DNA of 64,000 nt from Paenibacillus sp. AN1007 (GTDB lineage Bacteria; Bacillota; Bacilli; Paenibacillales; Paenibacillaceae), in the NCBI RefSeq assembly GCF_040702995.1, contig NZ_CP159992.1:4241501-4305500 (forward strand), read 5' to 3'. The notes under the pieces are model-generated. The model did no database searches. It was not told the DNA's origin and saw nothing but the letters and a program-made list of their open reading frames with translations. The position numbers were made by a program, and so were the translations under genes. Below, piece by piece: positions 27,004 to 35,171 of the stretch (the stretch's first letter is position 1; each line of letters begins with the position of its first letter).

Positions 27004-28254
27004 CTATTTATCACTCAGAGCAGCTCCCCACTCATATGTTTTCAAATATGGATCAGGCTTCACAGGCGAACCCGAATTCCATAATTCCTTGAATTGACCA
27101 TCTTCCTGCACTTCACCGATACGCACCGTTTTGTAAATATGCTGATTTTCTCCATCCACCGTGACTTTGCCTTCCGGCGCATCCAGCTCAAGCCCTTTGG
27201 CAGCTTCCTTCACTTTCTCAACATCCGTTGATCCTGCCTTCTCTACAGCTGCTTTCCACAGGTAAACAGCCACATACCCAGCCTCAATCGGATCAGCCGT
27301 AACTCGGTCCGAACCATATTTCTCTTTATATTTCGCAACAAAATTGTTATTCTCAGGTGTTTCTGTTGTCTGGTAATAGTTCCACGAAGCAAGATGCCCC
27401 TTAAGCACGTCTGCTCCGATTCCGCGAATCTCTTCTTCAGCCACACTTACAGACAGCGTTGTAAGCTCATCTGAAGTGATCCCTGCATCCTTCAACTGCT
27501 TGAAGAAAGCAGCATTGCTATCCCCGTTTAACGTGTTATAGACGATATCCGGTTTGGCCGCTTTGATTTTACTGATGATTGTACTGTAGTCGGTATGTCC
27601 CAGCGGTGTATATTCCTCTCCCACAACTTCGCCACCCTCTGCTGCAAGCTGTGCTTTAATCACCTGATTCGCCGTCCTTGGGAAAACATAATCCGAACCG
27701 AGCAAATAAAACGTCCTGCCCCGGTTCTCCAGCAGCCAAGTTACCGACGGAACAATCTGCTGATTGGTCGCTGCACCGGTATAGAAAATATTAGGGGAGG
27801 ATTCCAAACCTTCATACTGCACAGGGTAAAATAACAGACCCTTGTTTTGCTCAAACACCGGAAGCATCGCTTTTCTACTGGCTGAAGTCCATCCGCCAAA
27901 TACAGCAGCCACCTTATCCTGCTGCAGCAGTTTCCCTGCCTTCTCGGCAAAAGTAGGCCAATCCGAGGCACCATCTTCAATGACCGGTTCAATGGGTTTG
28001 CCCAGAACACCACCCGCAGCGTTAATCTCTTCAATCGCGAGCATCTCTGCATCTTTGACCGAGACTTCACTAATGGCCATCGTACCGCTCAGGGAGTGAA
28101 GAATGCCAACCTTGATCGTTTCACCAGCCGCAGCTGCATTCCCCGCACCCTCAGAACCTTTAGCTCCAGGCGGAACAGTACCTTCCACACATGCGGTTAC
28201 CATCAGACATACACCGAGAAGCATACCCCATAATCGAAACGACCTCTTTTTCAA
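27004..28254 (-). CDS. urtA: Urea ABC transporter substrate-binding lipoprotein UrtA
   Basis: 416-residue periplasmic-binding-type lipoprotein that captures urea outside the membrane. The signal peptide ends in VTAC with lipid cysteine 22. A short Gly/Ala linker follows, then the UrtA/FmdD-type binding domain ([53 protein letters not shown]). The FYPVQYEG motif is typical of the urea/amide group rather than branched amino acids. The TTG start follows AGAGGGAGTG. First gene of urtABCDE, behind a GlnR box. Confidence 0.95.
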   Translation of the reverse strand: MKKRSFRLWGMLLGVCLMVTACVEGTVPPGAKGSEGAGNAAAAGETIKVGILHSLSGTMAISEVSVKDAEMLAIEEINAAGGVLGKPIEPVIEDGASDWPTFAEKAGKLLQQDKVAAVFGGWTSASRKAMLPVFEQNKGLLFYPVQYEGLESSPNIFYTGAATNQQIVPSVTWLLENRGRTFYLLGSDYVFPRTANQVIKAQLAAEGGEVVGEEYTPLGHTDYSTIISKIKAAKPDIVYNTLNGDSNAAFFKQLKDAGITSDELTTLSVSVAEEEIRGIGADVLKGHLASWNYYQTTETPENNNFVAKYKEKYGSDRVTADPIEAGYVAVYLWKAAVEKAGSTDVEKVKEAAKGLELDAPEGKVTVDGENQHIYKTVRIGEVQEDGQFKELWNSGSPVKPDPYLKTYEWGAALSDK

Positions 28255-28412
28255 TAGCCAACACTCCCTCTTTATCGTCTATTGACGAACATTAAGGCAA
28301 AACATAATTAAAATGTTCGTTGAACCAAATTATGGAGTCAAGTGCTTTAAATGTCAATATACCTTACATAACTTTATCTTGAATATCTAAAACCTATACA
28401 TACTTCTCTTGA

Positions 28413-28440
28413 AATCTAAAATAAATTGACTTATAGTCAA
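28413..28440 (-). promoter_or_regulatory. Promoter of the urt operon
   Basis: On the minus strand TTGACT (28435-28440), 16 bases and TAGATT (28413-28418). Transcription would start near 28406, which puts the GlnR box at 28447-28463 about 49 bases upstream, the position used at TnrA-activated promoters in Bacillus. Confidence 0.55.
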
Positions 28441-28446
28441 TTTTTA

Positions 28447-28463
28447 TGTAAGTATATATAACA
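28447..28463 (-). promoter_or_regulatory. GlnR/TnrA box upstream of urtA
   Basis: TGTAAGTATATATAACA matches the TGTNA-N7-TNACA consensus perfectly and resembles the box before ureF at 15 of 17 positions. It sits upstream of the urt promoter, consistent with activation under nitrogen limitation. Confidence 0.78.
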
Positions 28464-28502
28464 TAAATATGAATTATTTCTGCCTTCAGCACCTTCCTAC
28501 GC

Positions 28503-28551
28503 AAAAAAAACCTCCATACTGTTTCCGAAGGGTCGGAACAGAAGAGGTTTT
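28503..28551 (-). terminator. Terminator of the left XRE repressor gene
   Basis: The outer arms 28507-28514 and 28544-28551 plus an inner stem are followed on the minus strand by eight U. It insulates the urt promoter from the repressor gene. Confidence 0.8.
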
Positions 28552-28618
28552 CATCTGCCTTATTTAAAGTAGGATCTCTGACAGTCTTCATAGGGCACCA
28601 ACAAACAGGGAATTCCTG

Positions 28619-29053
28619 CTACCGTTCTTGTTGATCCGCATTCTTGTCACCACCATCATCACTGGGTTCAGATGGATAACGATATGCGCTGCCTTCTTTG
28701 CTTTCTTTCAATTTACGATAACGAGTGAACTCAATATATTCACTGATAAAAGCCTGTTCCGCAGCCGACAATTCACTTTCCTGGCAATCCAATTGCCGCA
28801 GCACGTTAAAAAAATAATCCTCCCGCTTTTCCCGCACAATCGCTTCTTTCGATAAACGCCCAATCATAAGCCAGTCCAGACTCACATCGAAAAACGAAGC
28901 AATTTCAATCAATTTATTCGTGCTTGGGATGGATTTCCCCCGCTTCCAGTCACCCAGATTACCTGTGCTGATCTTCAGCTGTTCACAGAATGCTTTCTTT
29001 GTCATTCCTTTTTCGGCAATCAGGTGTTCGATTCGCTCATAGATCGACTGCAT
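28619..29053 (-). CDS. XRE-family repressor, tandem copy 1
   Basis: 144-residue CI-like regulator. Residues about 3-60 form the helix-turn-helix domain (MTKKAFCEQLKISTGNLGDW, then KSIPSTNKLIEIASFFDVSL). A helical region with many charged residues and a polar C-terminal tail follow. Its first 120 or so residues are almost identical to the gene at 29362; the tails differ. The ATG follows GGAAGGCGG. Just upstream lies the palindrome TCATATG-N-CATATGA, suggesting autoregulation. No phage or integrative-element genes are next to it. Confidence 0.88.
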   Translation of the reverse strand: MQSIYERIEHLIAEKGMTKKAFCEQLKISTGNLGDWKRGKSIPSTNKLIEIASFFDVSLDWLMIGRLSKEAIVREKREDYFFNVLRQLDCQESELSAAEQAFISEYIEFTRYRKLKESKEGSAYRYPSEPSDDGGDKNADQQER

Positions 29054-29085
29054 GTATGAACCGCCTTCCAACCGTAATAATCAAC

Positions 29086-29113
29086 TCATATGTCATATGA
29101 TAGAATTATAGCA
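29086..29113 (-). promoter_or_regulatory. Promoter and palindromic operator of XRE copy 1
   Basis: On the minus strand an extended -10, TGCTATAAT (29105-29113), is followed by the perfect 7-1-7 palindrome TCATATGACATATGA (29086-29100) at the expected transcription start. The same block occurs before copy 2. Confidence 0.6.
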
Positions 29114-29215
29114 TAATCTACACGTCAATAAATCTATCGGAAAATCTCCACTTTTCCCAGCGTATGAAGTGCAGATCGTCTCATGTTCACCTCTGGCCCA
29201 CTCATGCTGCAGCGC

Positions 29216-29243
29216 AAAAAAAACTCCGCTCTGTCATCGGAGG
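29216..29243 (-). terminator. Terminator of the right XRE repressor gene
   Basis: A 5-6 bp GC stem (29224-29228 with 29238-29242) followed on the minus strand by eight U. It lies between the two repressor copies. Confidence 0.65.
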
Positions 29244-29361
29244 AATTCACTACAAATAGGGATCAATACCGTTATCCACAACCCAAACTATAAAACACAT
29301 TACACGCTCTGCTGTTTCTCACCCTGTCTTATGGAGACATGAACAGAAGCGATGAATACGA

Positions 29362-29799
29362 TCAGCTCTTGTTCCGTTCTGAATTATTCTGTTCTAACTC
29401 GTTCTCTTCACCCTGTTCGGATGGATAGCGAAAGCTGCCCTCTTTACTTTCCTTGAATCTGCGATAACGAGTGAACTCAATATATTCACTGATAAAAGAC
29501 TGTTCTTCAGCCGACAATTCGTTTTCCTGGCAATCCAATTGCCGCAGCACGTCAAAAAAATAATCCTCCCGCTTTTCCCGCACAATCGCTTCTTTCGATA
29601 AACGCCCGATCATAAGCCAGTCCAGACTCACATCGAAAAACGAAGCAATTTCAATCAATTTGTTCGTGCTCGGGATGGATTTACCACGCTTCCAGTCACC
29701 CAGATTACCTGTGCTGATCTTCAGCTGTTCACAGAATGCTTTCTTTGTCATTCCTTTTTCGGCAATCAGGTGTTCAATTCGCTCATAGATTGACTGCAT
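29362..29799 (-). CDS. XRE-family repressor, tandem copy 2
   Basis: 145-residue paralogue of the gene at 28619, nearly identical through the helix-turn-helix domain and most of the helical region. It diverges only in the last 25 residues (RRFKESKEGSFRYPSEQGEE here). Here the upstream triplet is ATG instead of TTG, so a start at 29817 is possible; I keep 29799 because it has GGAAGGCGG upstream, as in copy 1. The shared promoter/operator block implies that each repressor can control the other. Confidence 0.87.
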   Translation of the reverse strand: MQSIYERIEHLIAEKGMTKKAFCEQLKISTGNLGDWKRGKSIPSTNKLIEIASFFDVSLDWLMIGRLSKEAIVREKREDYFFDVLRQLDCQENELSAEEQSFISEYIEFTRYRRFKESKEGSFRYPSEQGEENELEQNNSERNKS

Positions 29800-29831
29800 G
29801 CAGGAACCGCCTTCCATCCATAATAATCAAC

Positions 29832-29859
29832 TCATATGTCATATGATAGAATTATAGCA
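29832..29859 (-). promoter_or_regulatory. Promoter and palindromic operator of XRE copy 2
   Basis: Same extended -10 TGCTATAAT (29851-29859) and same palindrome (29832-29846) as upstream of copy 1. Sequence identity between the copies ends a few bases further upstream. Confidence 0.6.
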
Positions 29860-30112
29860 TAATATTCCTGAATGCTCAGCCTTTAAAATCCAGAACTCCC
29901 CAAGAGAAACCAACTCAGAACAGTCATATCTCAAGCCGAGCCGCGTGCTGTAATGATCAGCAGCTTCAAGACCGGAATCAAACCTTGCGTACTAAACCAG
30001 CCACGCTCCATCCTAACCGACGCCTACCTTGTATATAACTTCAACATAAAAAGAAGTATTTAAATTAAATGCTCCGCTCTGGCACCCATAACATCCAAAG
30101 ATCCATACGTAT

Positions 30113-30149
30113 AAAAAAAATGAACATTCACAATTAATCATGAATGTCC
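30113..30149 (-). terminator. Terminator of the Glu-Lys-Leu tRNA operon
   Basis: A nine-base stem (30122-30130 with 30141-30149) followed on the minus strand by eight U, 20 bases after tRNA-Leu. Confidence 0.8.
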
Positions 30150-30169
30150 ATTTGCCGTTACTGCTGTGA

Positions 30170-30252
30170 TGCGGTCGAGAGGACTCGAACCTCCACGGGT
30201 ATACACCCACTACCCCCTCAAGATAGCGTGTCTGCCATTCCACCACGACCGC
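30170..30252 (-). tRNA. tRNA-Leu(GAG), right copy
   Basis: 83-base class II tRNA with the same acceptor, anticodon loop (TTGAGGG, anticodon GAG) and T arm as the copy at 20908. The variable arm carries the compensating pair change (GGGTGTATACCC here). CCA is not encoded. It is the last gene of the Glu-Lys-Leu cluster. Confidence 0.95.
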
Positions 30253-30267
30253 ATATTAAATTGTAAA

Positions 30268-30343
30268 TGGTGAGCCATGAAGGACTCGAACCTTCGACAC
30301 CCTGATTAAAAGTCAGGTGCTCTACCAACTGAGCTAATGGCTC
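30268..30343 (-). tRNA. tRNA-Lys(TTT)
   Basis: 76-base tRNA with encoded CCA. The acceptor arms GAGCCAT/ATGGCTC pair. The anticodon loop ACTTTTAAT region gives anticodon TTT, and the T arm holds GGTTCGAGTCC. Confidence 0.96.
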
Positions 30344-30461
30344 CTAATGTAACTCCACCTGATGTTATGCCATGCTTCATATTGATGTTACAGAGCAGTG
30401 ACTTTTGAAGAAACTCTTATAAAAAGCGAATCTATACATAGTGAAGAAATAGGTATTGCTA

Positions 30462-30533
30462 TGACCCGTAGGGGATTCGAACCCCTGTTACCTCCGTGAA
30501 AGGGAGGTGTCTTAACCCCTTGACCAACGGGCC
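30462..30533 (-). tRNA. tRNA-Glu(TTC)
   Basis: 72-base tRNA without encoded CCA. The anticodon stem CCTCC/GGAGG encloses CTTTCAC with anticodon TTC, and the T arm GGGGTTCGAATCCCC is typical. First gene of the cluster. Confidence 0.96.
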
Positions 30534-30568
30534 TTGTAAACAAGTTGTCTTTCTTGGCGACAAGAATG

Positions 30569-30598
30569 AGTATACCATAGGAAAATAAAATAGTGCAA
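30569..30598 (-). promoter_or_regulatory. Promoter of the Glu-Lys-Leu tRNA operon
   Basis: On the minus strand TTGCAC (30593-30598), 18 bases and TATACT (30569-30574). The start would be near 30562, about 30 bases before tRNA-Glu. Confidence 0.7.
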
Positions 30599-30829
30599 CA
30601 CTTTTTTTATTTCTTTTTTATATTTCATTTTTTATGTTCCCATCTTTCTCATTTTATCAATCTAAATCACCTTGTCATTATCCTGGCTTAGATCCAGCCT
30701 ACACCGGCTTATTCCCCTCCTTTTACGATGTTCACTTTAATTCCAAAATCATAACCATGTTATCCACATCCTCTGATTCTGTAAATTAAAGATTAAAAAA
30801 CTTAAGAAAACTTATTTGCACTTACAATA

Positions 30830-30858
30830 TTGCAGATTGCATTATGATTCCTTATAAT
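30830..30858 (+). promoter_or_regulatory. Promoter of the DeoR-type operon
   Basis: TTGCAG (30830-30835), 17 bases and TATAAT (30853-30858). The remainder of the gap between the tRNA promoter and this site (about 30600-30820) is AT-rich and shows no gene. Confidence 0.65.
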
Positions 30859-30908
30859 TAAATGATAGTACAGCGCACGGTCATCCATAATAAAGGGAGG
30901 CTTTACGT

Positions 30909-31685
30909 TTGTTTCAAGAAGAACGCATGCAGCTCATTATAGAGCACCTACGCAAGCATAATCGCATTTCGGCTGAAGAGATCGTGTCTTTATTCGATGT
31001 CTCGCGAGATACTGCACGCAGGGATCTGATTAAACTTGAAGAGCAGGAGGCCATCATTCGCACACGCGGCGGTGCTATTCTCCCCTCTCCACCACAAGAG
31101 TTCAAGACTTACCAAGACCGGCTCAAACATATTACTGAGGAAAAACGAGCCATAGGCAAATTGGCCGCTGCTCTCGTCCGTTCAGGTGAAACGATAATTT
31201 TGGATTCCTCCACGACAGTACAGAGCTGCGCAGAGAATCTGAACGGGAAATCCTGCACCGTCATTACCAATTCGTTATATTCTGCTGAACTGTTATCCAA
31301 TCATACTGCAGTCCAGATTCGACTGCTCGGGGGCAAGCTGGATAAAGAGCAGCGTTATGTCTATGGAACACCTGTTATCGAGACACTGTCTCACTACTAT
31401 GCAGATAAAGCCTTTATTGGGATCGGCGGCCTCACGATGGATGGATTCAGTGCATCCGAAGAGGAAGGCAAGATCAAACATCAAATGATGAAGTCTGCCA
31501 AAAGTGTAATTGTACTTGCCGACCATTCCAAGATGGGCAAGCGATACGGTTTTCGTTTTGCAGACTGGTCACTCGTTAATGTGTTAATTACAGATCAATG
31601 GCCGGCTCAGGAGTGGCTGGATTTTTTGAAGGAACAAAAGGTTGAAATTCTGATTCCCGAACCAATACAAGACAAGGAGTTGTAA
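30909..31685 (+). CDS. DeoR/GlpR-family transcriptional regulator
   Basis: 258-residue repressor of the DeoR family. The N-terminal winged helix (ISAEEIVSLFDVSRDTARRD) is followed by a sugar-phosphate-binding domain (TIILDSSTTVQSCAENL, RLLGGKLDKEQRYVYG, DKAFIGIGGLTMDGFSASE). Such proteins sense phosphorylated sugars and usually regulate a neighbouring sugar operon. Here it is followed after four bases by a Cof-type sugar phosphatase, so control of that gene or of itself is likely. The TTG start has AAGGGAGG eight bases upstream. Confidence 0.92.
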   Translation: MFQEERMQLIIEHLRKHNRISAEEIVSLFDVSRDTARRDLIKLEEQEAIIRTRGGAILPSPPQEFKTYQDRLKHITEEKRAIGKLAAALVRSGETIILDSSTTVQSCAENLNGKSCTVITNSLYSAELLSNHTAVQIRLLGGKLDKEQRYVYGTPVIETLSHYYADKAFIGIGGLTMDGFSASEEEGKIKHQMMKSAKSVIVLADHSKMGKRYGFRFADWSLVNVLITDQWPAQEWLDFLKEQKVEILIPEPIQDKEL

Positions 31686-31689
31686 GAAT

Positions 31690-32592
31690 ATGAAATTGTT
31701 TGCTACCGATCTAGACGGAACATTGTTGAACCGAGACAGTCAGATCAGCCGGGAGAATGCGGAAGCTATTCAGAAGGCTCAAACGTCTGGAATGAAAGTA
31801 ACGATTGCGACTGGACGTGTATATTCAGATGTTGTGGAGATCAGCCGCCAAGGTGGAATCAAAACCCCGATTATTGGCTCAAACGGCGCCACCATTCATG
31901 ACGAGAACGGAGAACGGTTATTCCACCTTCCATTCGAACGCGAGACGGCTGCTTCTGTCATGAAGTGGCTGGAAGATCAGCATATTTACTATGAAGCTTC
32001 GACTCAGATGGGCATCTATGCCCCAATCAGCAGTCATGAAACCATGCTCGCGGAGTTGGAACGCGTACTTGGCTCAAGACCCGGGGAAGATGTAGAGCGT
32101 ATGATCCGTTCGATCAAGAAACACTACAGCAAAAAAGATTATCACCGCGTGACCAGCCATCTTGAAATTCCAGCCGATGCCTTCATCTATAACATTATGG
32201 CCTTCTCGATGAATCCCGACAAACTCCAACGGGGACGTGAATACTTCTCCTCCAGAACCGATGTCGCGATGGTTGTATCCTTCGAGCATAACTTCGAGAT
32301 GCAGCACCCGGATGTCTCCAAAGGGAACGCACTCGCCAAACTGGCAGCACATTTCAATATTGCGATGAAAGACACCGCAGCGATCGGAGATAACTTTAAT
32401 GACGTTTCCATGCTGCAAATGGCAGGGCTGGGTATCGCCATGGGTAATGCCGAACCTGAAATCCGCGCCCTGGCCAAAACGATAACACTTACGAATACGG
32501 AGCATGGCGTTGCTCATGCGATTCACAGCTTGCTGGAAGGCAAACCTATCGCTCCTGCGCAGGCCGAAACTACCGTCACCGAAGGGCTGTAA
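31690..32592 (+). CDS. Cof-type HAD-IIB phosphatase
   Basis: 300-residue cytoplasmic phosphatase. Motif I is LFATDLDGTLLN (residues about 3-14). The C2-type cap occupies about 85-205. Motif IV is AIGDNFNDVSMLQMAG. Cof/YidA-type enzymes dephosphorylate sugar phosphates and related metabolites; the exact substrate cannot be read here. AAGGAG lies ten bases before the ATG, inside the end of the DeoR gene, so the two are one operon. Confidence 0.93.
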   Translation: MKLFATDLDGTLLNRDSQISRENAEAIQKAQTSGMKVTIATGRVYSDVVEISRQGGIKTPIIGSNGATIHDENGERLFHLPFERETAASVMKWLEDQHIYYEASTQMGIYAPISSHETMLAELERVLGSRPGEDVERMIRSIKKHYSKKDYHRVTSHLEIPADAFIYNIMAFSMNPDKLQRGREYFSSRTDVAMVVSFEHNFEMQHPDVSKGNALAKLAAHFNIAMKDTAAIGDNFNDVSMLQMAGLGIAMGNAEPEIRALAKTITLTNTEHGVAHAIHSLLEGKPIAPAQAETTVTEGL

Positions 32593-32607
32593 AAAGCCAA
32601 TATAACG

Positions 32608-32648
32608 AAAACAAGCACAGTCTCTTCTACCGAGTCTGTGCTTGTTTT
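32608..32648. terminator. Bidirectional terminator between the HAD and flavin reductase genes
   Basis: A 13 bp perfect stem (32608-32620 with 32636-32648) with A and T flanks, placed between convergent genes. Confidence 0.82.
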
Positions 32649-32692
32649 GCATACTGAACGAGTTGAACAGTATAATCCTCCATTGGATTCCT

Positions 32693-33352
32693 CTAACGCT
32701 CGGTCCGAAAATTTTCACCCCGTCTTTCCCCAAGTCCGTAATAATGCCGGAAATTATAAATTAACGGATGCCACCGCTCAGGATCAATCCTGTTGATCCC
32801 CGAGATCAGACGAGTATGGGCATGTACTTTTATGGCTTTCGCTTCTACAATCGCCATAAACGGGGTATGTTCCGGAATGCGTATATGCTGTACTGCAGCT
32901 TCGATCTGAAGCGGACATTCCGTGATTCTATCGGGTGCTGCGAGAACTGAACTTTGGGGCGTTAATCCAGCTGCGGCGAATTTATCACGGCAGAACGTGT
33001 AACCCATCTGTTTCTTAGCTTCCGGCACGGGAGAACTGCCCGTTGTCCGTCCTAGTGCCTCAACGTTCTCCCACAGCGAGACATCCGGCAGGTTAATAAC
33101 ACATTCGGAATGACGAAGGAGGTTTTCATAAGCTTTGCCCTGTGCGCCTACACCCAGCACGAGACAATCACCCAGCGCCCAGGATGATGATAGCGGAGAA
33201 AGATTCGTGGACCCGTCTTGATTTAATGTGCTGAGGATAATGACGGGTGTACCGTAGTATAAAATACTTGGATTAATCGTTTCGTGTTCATTCGCCTGTG
33301 CCCATTCCGAAGTTCGTTTTGACTTGTTCTGCTGCTGTATATGGTTATTCAT
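32693..33352 (-). CDS. Flavin reductase-family (DIM6/NTAB) protein
   Basis: 219-residue FMN-binding split-barrel protein. Conserved parts: TPVIILSTLNQDGSTNLSPL near the N terminus, WALGDCLVLGVG, then ECVINLPDVSLWENVEALG. Family members reduce flavins or use FMN to act on small molecules. It is divergently transcribed from an ArsR-type regulator 73 bases away, which probably controls it. Confidence 0.85.
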   Translation of the reverse strand: MNNHIQQQNKSKRTSEWAQANEHETINPSILYYGTPVIILSTLNQDGSTNLSPLSSSWALGDCLVLGVGAQGKAYENLLRHSECVINLPDVSLWENVEALGRTTGSSPVPEAKKQMGYTFCRDKFAAAGLTPQSSVLAAPDRITECPLQIEAAVQHIRIPEHTPFMAIVEAKAIKVHAHTRLISGINRIDPERWHPLIYNFRHYYGLGERRGENFRTER

Positions 33353-33389
33353 CTACATCGCCCCTGTTCCGATATTGAATTCCAAACCA

Positions 33390-33418
33390 TTGTAATACAT
33401 CATTAGTTCAGCTATCAT
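33390..33418 (+). promoter_or_regulatory. Candidate promoter of the ArsR-type gene, possible leaderless start
   Basis: TTGTAA (33390-33395), 17 bases and TATCAT (33413-33418). The ATG at 33425 is exactly where transcription would begin, and no ribosome binding site precedes it. Confidence 0.4.
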
Positions 33419-33424
33419 CGAAGT

Positions 33425-34123
33425 ATGAATGCATATCCGAATATCACTGTTATCGCTTCACTTATTGCCGACACAAGCCGCTCTATATTTCTCTCCTCCC
33501 TGCTGGATGGACGAGCGTTACCTGCAGGAGAGCTTGCCTATATGGCAGGGGTCAGTCCACAGACAGCAAGTAATCATCTCGCTAAACTCGTGGATGGCGG
33601 GCTGCTGCAGGTTGAACAGCAAGGTCGCCATCGCTATTACCGTCTTGCAAACCGGGACATTGCCGATCTGATTGAGAAAATGGCCGCCATTGCTCCACCG
33701 GTACAGATTCGCTCATTAAAACAATCCAATCAACTGCAGCAGTTAAGCTATGCTCGTACCTGTTACGATCACCTGGCCGGAAAACTCGGAACTTCCCTCT
33801 GTGAAGCGCTGCTCAGAAAAGGGTATCTGGTTGAACCGAAAGAAACCCATAATAAAGATTTTATAATGACAGAGAAAGGGAAGCAGTGGTTTGCCGAATT
33901 TGGTATTCAGTGTCAGTTAAAACCAGGGTCACGCCGAGCCGTTGCTCGTAAATGTCTGGATTGGAGCGAACGCCGTCACCACCTTTCCGGTTTGCTTGGT
34001 GAACAGTTTGTTCAGCGATTCCTTGCACTGGACTGGATTCGGCAAAAACCGGGTCATCGCTCTATCGAAATAACTGTTGCCGGAAAGGCAGGTTTATACG
34101 AAGTGTTGGATATTTCCATCTGA
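33425..34123 (+). CDS. ArsR-type winged-helix regulator
   Basis: 232-residue regulator. The N-terminal 90 residues form an ArsR winged helix (LPAGELAYMAGVSPQTASNH, LAKLVDGGLLQVEQQGRHRYY). The C-terminal part, about 140 residues (SYARTCYDHLAGKLGTSLCE), is shared with a subgroup of ArsR proteins of unknown ligand. Divergent to the flavin reductase gene. No clear ribosome binding site, so initiation may be leaderless. Confidence 0.88.
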   Translation: MNAYPNITVIASLIADTSRSIFLSSLLDGRALPAGELAYMAGVSPQTASNHLAKLVDGGLLQVEQQGRHRYYRLANRDIADLIEKMAAIAPPVQIRSLKQSNQLQQLSYARTCYDHLAGKLGTSLCEALLRKGYLVEPKETHNKDFIMTEKGKQWFAEFGIQCQLKPGSRRAVARKCLDWSERRHHLSGLLGEQFVQRFLALDWIRQKPGHRSIEITVAGKAGLYEVLDISI

Positions 34124-34145
34124 ATGGAGTCCGCGCTGAAAAATC

Positions 34146-34194
34146 AAAAAACCCTCCATATAAAGATGATGAATTCATCCTTGTATGGAGGGTT
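34146..34194 (-). terminator. Terminator of the Asn-Ser tRNA operon
   Basis: A long stem (outer arms 34148-34160 with 34183-34194; inner palindrome around 34167-34178) followed on the minus strand by six U. It also lies just after the ArsR-type gene. Confidence 0.75.
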
Positions 34195-34325
34195 TAACTG
34201 TGTTATTAGAAACGCAAAGAGAGGGATACTCTCACTTCATTATGGACTGCGATGGATCGTTATGGAAGCTTACGCTCCGACGAACCTTTAGGATTCTCAT
34301 CCCTGGCATTGAAGTATTCTCAGAA

Positions 34326-34414
34326 CGGAGAGAGAGGGATTCGAACCCTCGCACCGCTTACGCAGTCTAACCCCTTAGCAGAGGGTCCCCTTATAGCCAC
34401 TTGGGTATCTCTCC
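34326..34414 (-). tRNA. tRNA-Ser(GCT)
   Basis: 89-base class II tRNA. The acceptor arms GGAGAGA/TCTCTCC pair. The anticodon loop CTGCTAA gives anticodon GCT. A long variable arm and a T arm GAGGGTTCGAATCCCTC follow. CCA is not encoded. Confidence 0.95.
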
Positions 34415-34420
34415 AAGAAA

Positions 34421-34496
34421 TGGCTCCCCGAACAGGACTCGAACCTGTGACAACTCGATTAACAGTCGAGTGCTCTACCAACTGAGCTATCAGGGA
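34421..34496 (-). tRNA. tRNA-Asn(GTT)
   Basis: 76-base tRNA with encoded CCA. The anticodon loop CTGTTAAT region gives GTT, and the T arm CAGGTTCGAGTCCTG is typical. It is six bases upstream of tRNA-Ser. Confidence 0.96.
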
Positions 34497-34516
34497 AAAT
34501 TAACTTGAATAACATT

Positions 34517-34545
34517 AATTTATCATGATTAATAATTCAAGTCAA
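34517..34545 (-). promoter_or_regulatory. Promoter of the Asn-Ser tRNA operon
   Basis: On the minus strand TTGACT (34540-34545), 17 bases and TAAATT (34517-34522), about 20 bases before tRNA-Asn. Confidence 0.6.
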
Positions 34546-34589
34546 CCTGCCTTTTATCACTTTCTACGACCGGACGTTTCGTATTTACC

Positions 34590-35054
34590 TTAGATGCTTT
34601 GAAGCGTCAATTTCCCCGAACATCGCCCACAGCGATAACGCTTTGGATCTATTTTCCGTTTACGCAGATACTCCATCCCGCAGCCCTTACATATCAGCTT
34701 GTACCGATACGGAAGCGGCTTCCTGCCTTTGTCCCCGGGAAGAGACTGACAGAACCTTGAGCCGCCTACCTTCTGCAAAAGTGCCTTGAATTCCGGGTCC
34801 CGATGCTGATATCCCCGTCCTCGAATATGCAGATGATAGTGGCACAGTTCATGTTTTATAATTTTCTCAACCTCATCCTTCCCGTACACTTCCAGCTGAT
34901 GCGGATTAATTTCAATCCGATGGCTTTTGAGCATATACCGCCCGCCCGTTGTCGTTAAACGACGGTTAAATATCGCTTCATGGGTAAACGGAACTCCGAA
35001 ATGCTCCAGTGAAACCTGCTCGATCCATTGCTGCAGTTCCTTGTTTTCCATCAT
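34590..35054 (-). CDS. SprT-like zinc metallopeptidase-fold protein
   Basis: 154-residue protein of the SprT family (YdcK type). The HExxH zinc motif is in IIKHELCHYHLHIRG, and a C-terminal zinc ribbon follows with CKGCGMEYL and YRCGRCSG. The cellular role of bacterial SprT-like proteins is not well established. In B. subtilis the orthologous ydcK also lies next to tex (ydcI), cmpA and a tRNA cluster, as here. Two adjacent ATG codons could start it; I use the first. Confidence 0.9.
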   Translation of the reverse strand: MMENKELQQWIEQVSLEHFGVPFTHEAIFNRRLTTTGGRYMLKSHRIEINPHQLEVYGKDEVEKIIKHELCHYHLHIRGRGYQHRDPEFKALLQKVGGSRFCQSLPGDKGRKPLPYRYKLICKGCGMEYLRKRKIDPKRYRCGRCSGKLTLQSI

Positions 35055-35171
35055 TCTCCTCTCTCTCCACCCGCGCAGGTTCGCTATTTTTTGCCGTACA
35101 ATACTTGAATTTTAACCGTTTCGTAGGCTACACTGTCAAGTAGAATGTATGAGGGGAGATTACTACTCGTT

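Noticed and set aside
30013..30246. 77-codon ORF on the minus strand
   Set aside because: It runs through tRNA-Leu(GAG), has no ribosome binding site and no protein-like composition.
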